DNA of 5,599 nucleotides from positions 1 to 5,599 of the forward strand of contig JAKAVX010000203.1 of the NCBI GenBank assembly GCA_021827465.1. Reading direction: 5' to 3'. The position numbers were made by a program, and so were the translations under genes. Under the pieces are notes generated by a model. That model saw only the letters and a program-made list of their open reading frames with translations, was not told where the DNA came from and did not search any database. Shown in pieces: positions 1 to 5,321 of this stretch. This stretch comes from Deltaproteobacteria bacterium. Its GTDB lineage: Bacteria > Desulfobacterota_B > Binatia > Binatales > Binataceae. Position 1 is the stretch's first letter. Every line of letters begins with the position of its first letter.

Positions 1-828
1 CATCTCCTCTTCCACATCGCCGGTTGAGATGCCGACCTCCTCGAACACCGAAACGCCCGAGAGGAATCCGTCCTTCGGCTGACCGTCAACAATCTTCGTG
101 ACCATCATGTCGCACGCGGCGAAGGCGAACTCCTCAAGATCCTTCTTGTCCTTGCCCGAGAGCTTGTTCACCGCGTCGCGAAGGGCGAGCACGCCGAAAC
201 CCACGTGGCGCGATTCGTCCTTGAGCACGTATTCGAGAAGCTCCTTCAGGAGCGCGTCCTTCGACTCGCGCTGCATGAAGCGGAAGGCCGCGATCGCAAG
301 CCCCTCGGCGACGATCTGCATCCCGACGTACTTCGGCTCCCATCGCTCGGTCTCCATCACGGTGCGAAGCAGGCGGTCGAGCGTCGGGTCGATCGGATAA
401 ACCTTGTCGAGATTGGTGATGTAACGGCGGAAGACTTCGACGTGGCGCGCCTCGTCCATCACCTGCGCCGCCGCGCACATCTTGGAGTCGAGGTCGGGCA
501 CCGCGTCTACCAGTTGCCCGCATACCATCAACGCGCCCTGCTCTCCGTGCAGGAACTGAGAGAGCCGCCACGCCGCGAACTTGCGCGCGAGCTCTTCCTT
601 TTTCTCCGCGCTCAGCGCGCGGTAAAGCTCGGTCTGGAACATCGGCATCTGCGACATGTCGAGCACTTCGCGCTCGATCGGCTGCTCCCAGTTGAGCGTG
701 GTGCTGCCGTTCCATTGATCGCGCTTGGCGTTCTCGTACAGGCGATCGATCTGCGGCAGCTTAACGTCGTAGTTCCAGTGAAAGATGCTGTCGAGCGGAG
801 TGTGGACTTCGGTCCTCTCGTTGGACAT
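1..828 (-). CDS. Ferritin-like carboxylate-bridged diiron protein (partial, C-terminus beyond the left edge)
   Basis: The frame is open from an ATG at 826-828 to the window edge, giving the first 276 residues. It carries the classic diiron ligand set in a four-helix-bundle arrangement: Glu96 (in HGEQ), Glu126-x-x-His129 (in DEARH), Glu175 (in VAEG) and Glu205-x-x-His208 (in DESRH). The two halves have identical 30-residue ligand spacing. Proteins with this layout (R2-like and AurF-like ferritin superfamily members) bind two irons and usually activate O2 for oxidation or desaturation; the substrate here cannot be told. There is no signal peptide or membrane helix, so it should be cytoplasmic. 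The start is fixed by a GGAGG nine bases upstream. A TetR-type gene lies directly upstream on the same strand, suggesting co-transcription. The C-terminal part is missing only because the window ends. The fold and metal site are near certain; the exact subfamily is less so. Confidence 0.88.
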   Translation of the reverse strand, partial: MSNERTEVHTPLDSIFHWNYDVKLPQIDRLYENAKRDQWNGSTTLNWEQPIEREVLDMSQMPMFQTELYRALSAEKKEELARKFAAWRLSQFLHGEQGALMVCGQLVDAVPDLDSKMCAAAQVMDEARHVEVFRRYITNLDKVYPIDPTLDRLLRTVMETERWEPKYVGMQIVAEGLAIAAFRFMQRESKDALLKELLEYVLKDESRHVGFGVLALRDAVNKLSGKDKKDLEEFAFAACDMMVTKIVDGQPKDGFLSGVSVFEEVGISTGDVEEEM

Positions 829-1109
829 CGCGGCGATCCTCCGATGTTAAACCTTTGACTTTCGAATCGGCGGGCGGCGCGCGCGACCGCGCGTTCCAGG
901 CCGCCCAGCGCAAAGTTCACGGTAAGCTCCTTCAGTTCGTCGAGCGCAAGGCTGGTATGCTCGATGAAAATTTCGTTCTTGGTCTTGAAGCGGAGGTAGA
1001 AGGTGCCGAGTCCGACGTCGGCCTCGGACGCGATATCCGCGATACGGGTGCGATGATAGCCCTTTTTCGAGATGACGCGCTCGGCCGCGTGCTTGAGCAC
1101 GCCCCCCAT
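612..1109 (-). CDS. TetR-family HTH regulator, apparently lacking its ligand-binding domain
   Basis: From the ATG at 1107-1109 the first ~50 residues are a textbook TetR_N DNA-binding domain, with GYHRTRIADIASEADVG, then GTFYLRF and KTKNEIF, including the recognition helix. After about residue 85 (near position 852) the similarity ends. The frame then enters the diiron gene, whose ATG is at 828, and continues out of frame as a Ser/Arg/Thr-rich tail to a stop at 612. TetR proteins are usually 190-220 residues with an all-helical effector and dimerisation domain, and none is seen here. In another frame a TAA lies at 847-849, just before the diiron ribosome site, so an internal deletion plus frameshift of a once longer gene is plausible. 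The frame also opens further upstream to a TTG at 1166, but that codon lies inside a palindromic operator; the ATG at 1109 has GGAG close upstream and fits the domain boundary. It could be a decaying pseudogene or a minimal HTH protein. Confidence 0.6.
   Translation of the reverse strand: MGGVLKHAAERVISKKGYHRTRIADIASEADVGLGTFYLRFKTKNEIFIEHTSLALDELKELTVNFALGGLERAVARAARRFESQRFNIGGSPRCPTRGPKSTLRSTASFTGTTTLSCRRSIACTRTPSAINGTAAPRSTGSSRSSAKCSTCRRCRCSRPSFTAR
838..842 (-). promoter_or_regulatory. Shine-Dalgarno of the diiron gene
   Basis: The minus strand reads GGAGG here, nine bases before the ATG at 828. It decides that start and separates the real diiron frame from the TetR frame, which passes through the same bases. 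Confidence 0.7.
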
Positions 1110-1162
1110 AGGCTCCGAATTCGTAATCGGTTGTGAAGCGGCAGTCAATATCGATTTTCCGC

Positions 1163-1190
1163 TCAATACTGAAGCAGTGTTCAGTATCGA
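1163..1190. promoter_or_regulatory. Palindromic operator candidate for the adjacent TetR regulator
   Basis: There is a perfect 8-bp inverted repeat, ATACTGAA (1166-1173) and TTCAGTAT (1180-1187), with a 6-base spacer. After one mismatched pair it extends by TC/GA, giving 11-bp arms with a single mismatch. The AT-rich arms stand out from the GC-rich surroundings. It sits about 55 bases upstream of the tetR ATG. Its size and position are typical of TetR-family operators used for autorepression. The binding protein is inferred, not shown. Confidence 0.6.
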
Positions 1191-1308
1191 ATCGAGCGTC
1201 GAGGAGGCGCGCAGGCGGCGCCCGGACCAGTCTAATCGAGCGATTTCAACTCGTGGCTTTGAACGAAGCTCGACGCGGAAGGTTGCGCGGCGTCGCCGAA
1301 GAGGCTTT
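1191..1308. other. Non-coding gap between the lipoprotein stop and the TetR operator
   Basis: No frame with coding character was found. The only structure seen is a short GC palindrome near 1288-1298 (CGGCG-T-CGCCG) without a T-run, so I do not call it a terminator. The stretch should hold the tetR promoter upstream of the palindrome, but no convincing -35/-10 pair could be picked out. Confidence 0.4.
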
Positions 1309-1941
1309 TCAGGGGCCGAGAAGAGTCGTGTCGGGCGCGGGATTCAGTTCCAGGAACGACTGCGGGACGTTGCAGCATAGGCTGTAGCTGGTGCCGGCGC
1401 GCGCGTCGGCGTCGTAGCCCTGAACGGTGCCGTCGGAGCCGACCTTGATTACCTCGTAGTTGGTCGAACCCGAAGCGCGCTCGATCCTGAAGACGTAATA
1501 GCTGCCCGGGTCGAGCGGCGCGGGAGGGCCTTGGTCGGGGACTTCCTGCGCATAGCCGGTGGGAAGCTTGCCGTACTCGATCGTTGTCGGGCGGTATTTC
1601 TTGGCGCTGGACAGAAGGTTCAGCATGCTCCGGCCGGTGCGTATTGCCCAGATTGGCGCCCCGCCGTCGAACCTGACGAGCGAAGCGGTTTTGCCGTCGC
1701 CCTGAACCTCTTTGAGGAGCAGCGTCGCCCCGGTGAACTGCATCACTTTGAGCGATTTGAGCGTGTCGTTGGGGTGCGCGTAGGTTATCTGGATTTTGGC
1801 GGTGGGTGTTGCAGCGCTCGCCGGTTCGGCGGCAGCCGGTGCGGGCGCCGGCGGCGGAGTCGTGCGCTTACCCTTGAGCGAGCATCCTGCCACAAGCGCG
1901 AGCGCTACGGCGCCAACCAACAGAAGCCCCGAATATCTCAT
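1309..1941 (-). CDS. Putative outer-membrane lipoprotein, function unknown
   Basis: The 210-residue product opens with a charged N-terminus, a hydrophobic stretch (residues 5-17) and the lipobox LVAGC, so Cys20 should be lipidated by the Lgt/LspA pathway. The following Ser is compatible with outer-membrane sorting in Gram-negative bacteria. A Pro/Ala-rich linker (about 28-48) tethers a globular domain of roughly 160 residues that I do not recognise. That domain is rich in beta-prone segments and carries vicinal cysteines Cys189-Cys190 near the C-terminus. The ATG at 1939-1941 is preferred: a G-run lies about seven bases upstream, and the TTG one codon earlier adds nothing. The gene stands alone, divergent from the transporter at 2031. 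Export is well supported; the function is unknown. Confidence 0.85.
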   Translation of the reverse strand: MRYSGLLLVGAVALALVAGCSLKGKRTTPPPAPAPAAAEPASAATPTAKIQITYAHPNDTLKSLKVMQFTGATLLLKEVQGDGKTASLVRFDGGAPIWAIRTGRSMLNLLSSAKKYRPTTIEYGKLPTGYAQEVPDQGPPAPLDPGSYYVFRIERASGSTNYEVIKVGSDGTVQGYDADARAGTSYSLCCNVPQSFLELNPAPDTTLLGP

Positions 1942-1993
1942 CAATAGCCCCCCGAAACGCCGACACTTCCACGTCGAGTTGCGGATTCGGGTT

Positions 1994-2021
1994 TTGCAAG
2001 CCGTTCGCGATCGGCTAATCT
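1994..2021 (+). promoter_or_regulatory. Weak promoter candidate for the GPH transporter (possible leaderless start)
   Basis: TTGCAA (1994-1999) and TAATCT (2016-2021) are separated by 16 bases, which would place the transcript start near 2028, only about three bases before the GTG at 2031. The absence of any Shine-Dalgarno upstream of that GTG fits a leaderless mRNA. Both boxes are poor matches to consensus (4/6 and 3/6). Confidence 0.22.
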
Positions 2022-2030
2022 CAGCGCGCC

Positions 2031-3404
2031 GTGGGCACCGGGGACGAGACCGAGAGGGTAGGCCTCAAATCGACTCTCATCTATTCCCAAGCGCAGACCG
2101 GTCTCAACCTCTGCGCGACTTTGATCGCTCTTCACTTGCTCTACTTTTATACCGATCGGCGCGGACTCTCTCCAGCGCTGGCCGGGCTTGCCTTCTTTAT
2201 CGCGCTGGTTCTGGACGCTCTTACCGATCCGCTGGTCGGGAATATCTCGGACCGCGCCCGCTTCCGCTCGGGGCGAAGGCGGCCGTTTTTCCTCGCGGCG
2301 ATCCCGATGGCCCTCGGCTACTTCATGTTGTTTTCGCCGCCCGGCGGCCTCGGGCGCGGGCTTTTCGCGTGGTTCGTCGGCTTCTACTTCCTGATGCTCT
2401 CGTCGAGGAAGCTTTACGAGACGGCCTACGGCGCGTTGATGCCGGAGCTTACGCTCGATTACGACGAACGCACCCGGCTCTCGACTTTCCGCCAACTGTT
2501 CGGAACCGGCGGCGATATCAGCGGGGCGCTGCTCCCGTTCGCCGCGACGTATCTGCTCGCGCGCGGGCTCGATTTCAAGGTCACCGGCGCGGTATGCGCT
2601 ATCGTGGTCGCGGGCGGCGCGTTGCTCGCGTTTCTCGGCCTAAGCGAGCGCGCGGAATTCTCACTTCGGGAACGCTCGCGGTTTGTCGAGTCGCTCCGCT
2701 CGGTCGGCTCGAACCGTCCGTTCCTGATCCTGCTGGCGGCGACCGCGCTCGCCTTCATGGCGGTCAACACGACCGGAGTCCTGATCCGGTTTCTCGCCAA
2801 GTACTGGTATCACGACGAAGGCGCGGCGGCGCGATGGCTTATCGCGTACTTCGCGGGCTCGCTCATCTCTTATCCGTTCTGGTTCAGGGTCACGATTCGA
2901 ATCGAGAAGAAGCCGGCGTTCCTGCTCGCGATGCTGACCAATGCGGCGTGCTCGCTCCTGATAATGGCGGTGCATCCGGGCAACGTCCTGGCGATTTACT
3001 TCCTGATGTGGCTGGCCGGTTTCGGTGCGATCGGAATCTGGGTCACGCAGATGTCGGCGGCGGCGGACGTTATCGAATGGGACGAGGAACGGACCGGCCG
3101 GCGCCAGGAAGGCGCTTACGGCGGAATCATGTCGATGTCGGTCAAGATAGGGATCGCGATAACGATGCTGATTATCGGGCCGATGATGACGTGGGTCGGA
3201 TACGTTCCGCACGCGGCGGCAATCACCCCGGCGGCGGCGCACAATCTCAAGGTTTTGTTTTCGCTGCCGGCCGCGTCGATCTATATCGCGAGCGCGATCG
3301 TGTTTTCCTTCTATCCGATCACCCGCGACAGCCATCGCAGGATGCGCGAGCGGCTGGCCGCGCGGGGCGCCAGCACTCCGGCGGGGAGCAAATCTACCGC
3401 CTGA
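2031..3404 (+). CDS. MFS transporter, GPH (MelB-like) cation symporter family
   Basis: The product is a 457-residue, multi-helix inner-membrane protein of normal family length. Diagnostic GPH/MFS_2 features are present. Helix II carries Asp62-x3-Asp66-Pro (DALTDPLVG), matching the MelB cation-site pair Asp55/Asp59. It is followed by a basic loop (NISDRARFRSGRRRPF). A segment LYETAYGALMPELTLDYDER places Glu130 where MelB has Asp124. Late in the protein comes the family loop DVIEWDEERTGRRQEG (about 346-361). Members couple sugar, glucuronide or, in some branches, lipid-like substrate uptake to Na+ or H+; the substrate here cannot be assigned. The GTG start is forced: an in-frame stop lies at 2016-2018 and the next downstream start would cut into helix I. 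No Shine-Dalgarno is visible. It converges on the crotonase gene with a 30-base gap. Confidence 0.88.
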   Translation: MGTGDETERVGLKSTLIYSQAQTGLNLCATLIALHLLYFYTDRRGLSPALAGLAFFIALVLDALTDPLVGNISDRARFRSGRRRPFFLAAIPMALGYFMLFSPPGGLGRGLFAWFVGFYFLMLSSRKLYETAYGALMPELTLDYDERTRLSTFRQLFGTGGDISGALLPFAATYLLARGLDFKVTGAVCAIVVAGGALLAFLGLSERAEFSLRERSRFVESLRSVGSNRPFLILLAATALAFMAVNTTGVLIRFLAKYWYHDEGAAARWLIAYFAGSLISYPFWFRVTIRIEKKPAFLLAMLTNAACSLLIMAVHPGNVLAIYFLMWLAGFGAIGIWVTQMSAAADVIEWDEERTGRRQEGAYGGIMSMSVKIGIAITMLIIGPMMTWVGYVPHAAAITPAAAHNLKVLFSLPAASIYIASAIVFSFYPITRDSHRRMRERLAARGASTPAGSKSTA

Positions 3405-3434
3405 ACGCCCGGGCGCCGCGCGACGGCTTGCACC
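3405..3434. other. Short gap between convergent genes, no clear terminator
   Basis: The gap contains a 10-bp perfect palindrome CGCCCGGGCG (3406-3415), which has no loop and no T-run. Transcripts of the two convergent genes may overlap or end by another mechanism. Confidence 0.3.
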
Positions 3435-4259
3435 CTATTTGATCGGAGGCAGGAAGTCGGGGAAGTCCTTCGACGGCTTCATCTTCCACGCGGGCTTGCG
3501 CTTTTCAAGGAACGAACTTACGCCCTCGTGCGCGTCGGCCTGCTGGCCGACCCACCAGAACGCGCGCGAATCCATGGCGTTGGCCTTGTCGGGCGACAGT
3601 TCGCCGAGCAGTCCGTAGATGAGCCGCTTGGTTATCGCGATCGAAACCGGCGCGGTGTTTTCCGCGATATCGAGCGCAAGCTCACGGGTCTTGATGTGGA
3701 ACTCGGCGTCGGGCCATACGTGGCTCACGATTCCGTACTCGAGCGCCTCGCGCGCGGTCATGATTCGTCCGCTCATCAGAAGCTCGTTGGCCTTGGCGAC
3801 CCCAATCAGCCGAGGCACGAGCCAGGTGCTGAGAGCCTCGGGGATAACGCCCCGGCGCACGAAGACGAAGCCGATTCGCGCGCTTTCCGCCGCCACCCGG
3901 ATATCCCACTGCATCGGGAGCGTGATTCCCACGCCGACCGCGGGTCCGTTGATCGCGGCGATGATCGGCTTCTTCATGTTCCATGGCTTGATCGGGGCGT
4001 GTTCGAGCTGGGGTTCTTCACGCCGTTCCCTTCGGTCGAAGGTGCCGCCGCCGCTGGAGAGATCCGCGCCCGCGCAAAACGCGCGTCCGCTGCCGGTGAT
4101 AACTATCACCCGCGCGTCGTCGTTTTGGTCGAGTTCGGCGAACGCCTGATGGAGCTCGACGCCCATCTGCGGCGTGTAGGCATTGAGCCGCTCGGGACGG
4201 TTGAGGGTTATCGTCGCGATTTTGTCCTTGATATCAACGAGGATCTGTTCGTACGCCAT
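3435..4259 (-). CDS. Crotonase-fold enoyl-CoA isomerase/hydratase family protein
   Basis: The 274-residue product is of normal crotonase length. The N-terminal beta strands (ILVDIKDKIATITLNRPERLNAY) and both oxyanion-hole segments are present: FCAGADL (Ala63) and NGPAVGVG (Gly111). However, the two catalytic glutamates of enoyl-CoA hydratase are absent. By alignment with the rat enzyme, Thr113 replaces Glu144 and Phe133 replaces Glu164. Instead Glu141, in RRGVIPEALSTW, aligns with the catalytic glutamate of ECI2/yeast Eci1-type delta3,delta2-enoyl-CoA isomerases, so double-bond shifting in acyl-CoA degradation is more likely than hydration. The start at ATG 4257-4259 matches the family N-terminus; an upstream in-frame ATG at 4328 would add 23 unrelated residues and overlap the DUF2231 gene. 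AGGA lies rather far (12 bases) upstream. It is the last gene of a three-gene unit, 17 bases after the DUF2231 stop. Confidence 0.9.
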   Translation of the reverse strand: MAYEQILVDIKDKIATITLNRPERLNAYTPQMGVELHQAFAELDQNDDARVIVITGSGRAFCAGADLSSGGGTFDRRERREEPQLEHAPIKPWNMKKPIIAAINGPAVGVGITLPMQWDIRVAAESARIGFVFVRRGVIPEALSTWLVPRLIGVAKANELLMSGRIMTAREALEYGIVSHVWPDAEFHIKTRELALDIAENTAPVSIAITKRLIYGLLGELSPDKANAMDSRAFWWVGQQADAHEGVSSFLEKRKPAWKMKPSKDFPDFLPPIK

Positions 4260-4276
4260 GGCTGATGCTTTTCCTG

Positions 4277-4780
4277 TTACGGCCCAAAGGCGGGCGAGTT
4301 GTTCACAAATGGAATCGGCTGCGAGCATGCGCCGCCGGCGGCGTTATAGTCAAATACCATGCGGCCGCCGTAGTCGGCGCCCTTGGTGAGCATCGCGGCC
4401 ATCACCACCAGCGCGAGCAAAAACAGGTATCGCCCCCGAAGCGGCATCGGGCGCGCGACAACCGCCCACACCGAGAGCGCGAGCGCAACTCCCGAGGTCA
4501 CGAGCATCAGCTCCTCGTGCGGCTCCAGCAGATTTTCGCGCACGGACGGCGCGATCATCACACCCTCGGCGCCGTAAAGACCCGTCGCGACCGCGGCCGC
4601 CGCGCCCAGCACTCCAAGCACAAGCAACCACATCGCGGTCCACGCGAGCGAGTCGCGCCTGAGCGCCCACGCGATGAAATAGAGGAGCGTCGCACCGTAC
4701 AGAAACGCTATCGGAAAATGCACCACCAGCGGGTGCGGATTCTGGAGATGCGACGCTCCTGGCAACAGCCTTTCGAGCAC
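4277..4780 (-). CDS. DUF2231-type four-helix membrane protein
   Basis: From the GTG at 4778-4780 the product has 167 residues. It begins with the signature HPLVVHFPIAF (His16, His21), typical of DUF2231 proteins, and has four predicted membrane helices (about 18-40, 47-68, 91-109 and 115-132). A further conserved-looking His88 (EPHEE) lies between helices II and III. The family's C-terminal motif appears as YGGRMVFDYNAAGG. Such proteins are inner-membrane, often annotated as heme- or redox-associated, but without a proven function; the histidines could hold a cofactor. The same frame stays open far upstream (to 5272), but that part is only a shadow of the secreted-protein gene. GTG 4780 follows that gene's stop by eight bases; TTG at 4765 is an alternative. 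Tight spacing on both sides indicates translational coupling with its neighbours. The C-terminal tail after helix IV adds a cysteine (GGACSQP). Confidence 0.83.
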   Translation of the reverse strand: MLERLLPGASHLQNPHPLVVHFPIAFLYGATLLYFIAWALRRDSLAWTAMWLLVLGVLGAAAAVATGLYGAEGVMIAPSVRENLLEPHEELMLVTSGVALALSVWAVVARPMPLRGRYLFLLALVVMAAMLTKGADYGGRMVFDYNAAGGACSQPIPFVNNSPAFGP

Positions 4781-4788
4781 TGGCCGCT

Positions 4789-5139
4789 CTACTTGAGCGA
4801 GTTCACCGTGAGGAAGTTCTGGCCGTTCTTGGAGTACTCGTTCCCGGTGATCGTGACCTTGTCCTCCATGTGCTGGATCACGGTCGCGGGATAGGGATGG
4901 GCATCCTTGGGCGGGAGCAAGGTGTAGGTTTTGCCGCTTTCGGTGACGAGCAGGACCGGGATGCCGACCTTCGCGCACTTTATCGCGCAACTCTTGTGAC
5001 TCGGCCCGTGAGCACCCATCCTGATGTAGCAGTAGGAATCCTCGAGATTGCCGGTGACCGTGGTTTCGGCCGCCATCGACATCCCAGCGACGGCGAACGA
5101 CAGAGCGATGCCGGCGCCAATGACCAGTAGTTTGCGCAT
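4789..5139 (-). CDS. Small secreted Cys/His protein, unnamed family
   Basis: The 116-residue product has a clear Sec signal peptide (MRKLL, hydrophobic core to about residue 19) with probable cleavage after SMA at residue 23, leaving about 93 residues in the periplasm or outside. The mature part has three cysteines, Cys37, Cys51 and Cys55 (C-x13-C-x3-C). His44 and His48 lie between the first two, in RMGAHGPSHKSCAIKCAK, followed by GIPVLLVTESGKTYTLL. The C-terminal half (KVTITGNEYSKNGQNFLTV) reads like a small beta-barrel or OB-like strand set. Metal, heme or disulfide use is possible but unproven. I have a general impression of similar unnamed proteins in acidobacterial and deltaproteobacterial genomes but cannot confirm it here. 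The start at ATG 5137-5139 is decided by GGAGG six bases upstream; the longer in-frame version from 5187 adds a basic stretch that would spoil the signal peptide. It is the first gene of the unit with DUF2231. Confidence 0.85.
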   Translation of the reverse strand: MRKLLVIGAGIALSFAVAGMSMAAETTVTGNLEDSYCYIRMGAHGPSHKSCAIKCAKVGIPVLLVTESGKTYTLLPPKDAHPYPATVIQHMEDKVTITGNEYSKNGQNFLTVNSLK

Positions 5140-5145
5140 CTTGGA

Positions 5146-5150
5146 CCTCC
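5146..5150 (-). promoter_or_regulatory. Shine-Dalgarno of the secreted-protein gene
   Basis: The minus strand reads GGAGG, six bases before the ATG at 5139. It is the strongest ribosome site in the window and selects the short signal-peptide start over the upstream one at 5187. Confidence 0.75.
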
Positions 5151-5243
5151 GGATCCGGCGCCTCGGACTCGCGAGCGCGCCTTGCAAAGTACAGGTTACA
5201 CACGTGCCCAGGCGGCGCGTGCAGGTTTAGGTGGACGAATCCA

Positions 5244-5272
5244 TTTTTATCCCTTGCCGCGCCGGTCGGCAA
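5244..5272 (-). promoter_or_regulatory. Sigma-70-like promoter of the secreted protein/DUF2231/crotonase unit
   Basis: On the minus strand TTGCCG (5272-5267) and TAAAAA (5249-5244) are separated by 17 bases. This predicts a transcript start near 5237 and a 5' leader of about 98 bases. The T-run at 5244-5248 is a rare AT-rich island in this region. The match is fair (3/6 and 4/6). Confidence 0.4.
5254..5272. repeat. Inverted repeat overlapping the -35 box
   Basis: TTGCCG (5254-5259) and CGGCAA (5267-5272) form a perfect 6-bp dyad with a 7-base spacer, covering the proposed -35 and most of the promoter spacer. A repressor bound here would block the promoter. Short GC dyads arise by chance in such DNA, so this is tentative. 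Confidence 0.3.
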
Positions 5273-5294
5273 AGCCCACGAATCCGGTGAAGGC

Positions 5295-5321
5295 GCCGCT
5301 TTAGTGCGTGTGCAAAGCGGC
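5295..5321. repeat. Perfect 8-bp dyad upstream of the operon promoter
   Basis: GCCGCTTT (5295-5302) and AAAGCGGC (5314-5321) are exact inverted repeats with an 11-base spacer. No T-run follows on either strand, so it is not a standard intrinsic terminator. Its centre lies about 71 bases upstream of the predicted transcript start, a position where activators often bind. Confidence 0.4.

Noticed and set aside
134..715. 193-residue minus-strand frame
   Set aside because: Wrong frame of the diiron gene; Arg-rich and lacking motifs, while the correct frame has the complete diiron ligand set.
205..858. 217-residue plus-strand frame
   Set aside because: Antisense shadow of the diiron gene with no recognisable domain.
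1110..1166. TTG start of tetR at 1166
   Set aside because: The codon lies within the palindromic operator and lacks a Shine-Dalgarno; ATG 1109 fits the TetR domain boundary.
3406..3415. CGCCCGGGCG as a bidirectional terminator
   Set aside because: No loop and no T-run on either side.
1796..3442. Long 548-residue plus-strand open frame overlapping the transporter
   Set aside because: Arg-rich composition with no domain features; it is the shifted frame of the GPH transporter, whose own frame shows helices and family motifs.
3528..4265. 245-residue plus-strand open frame
   Set aside because: Antisense shadow of the crotonase gene; the minus strand carries the oxyanion-hole motifs.
4260..4328. 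Extended crotonase start at ATG 4328
   Set aside because: It adds 23 residues unlike the family and overlaps the DUF2231 coding region.
4781..5272. Upstream extension of the DUF2231 frame to a 331-residue protein
   Set aside because: The first 164 residues are an out-of-frame reading of the secreted-protein gene; family homology begins only near HPLVVHFP.
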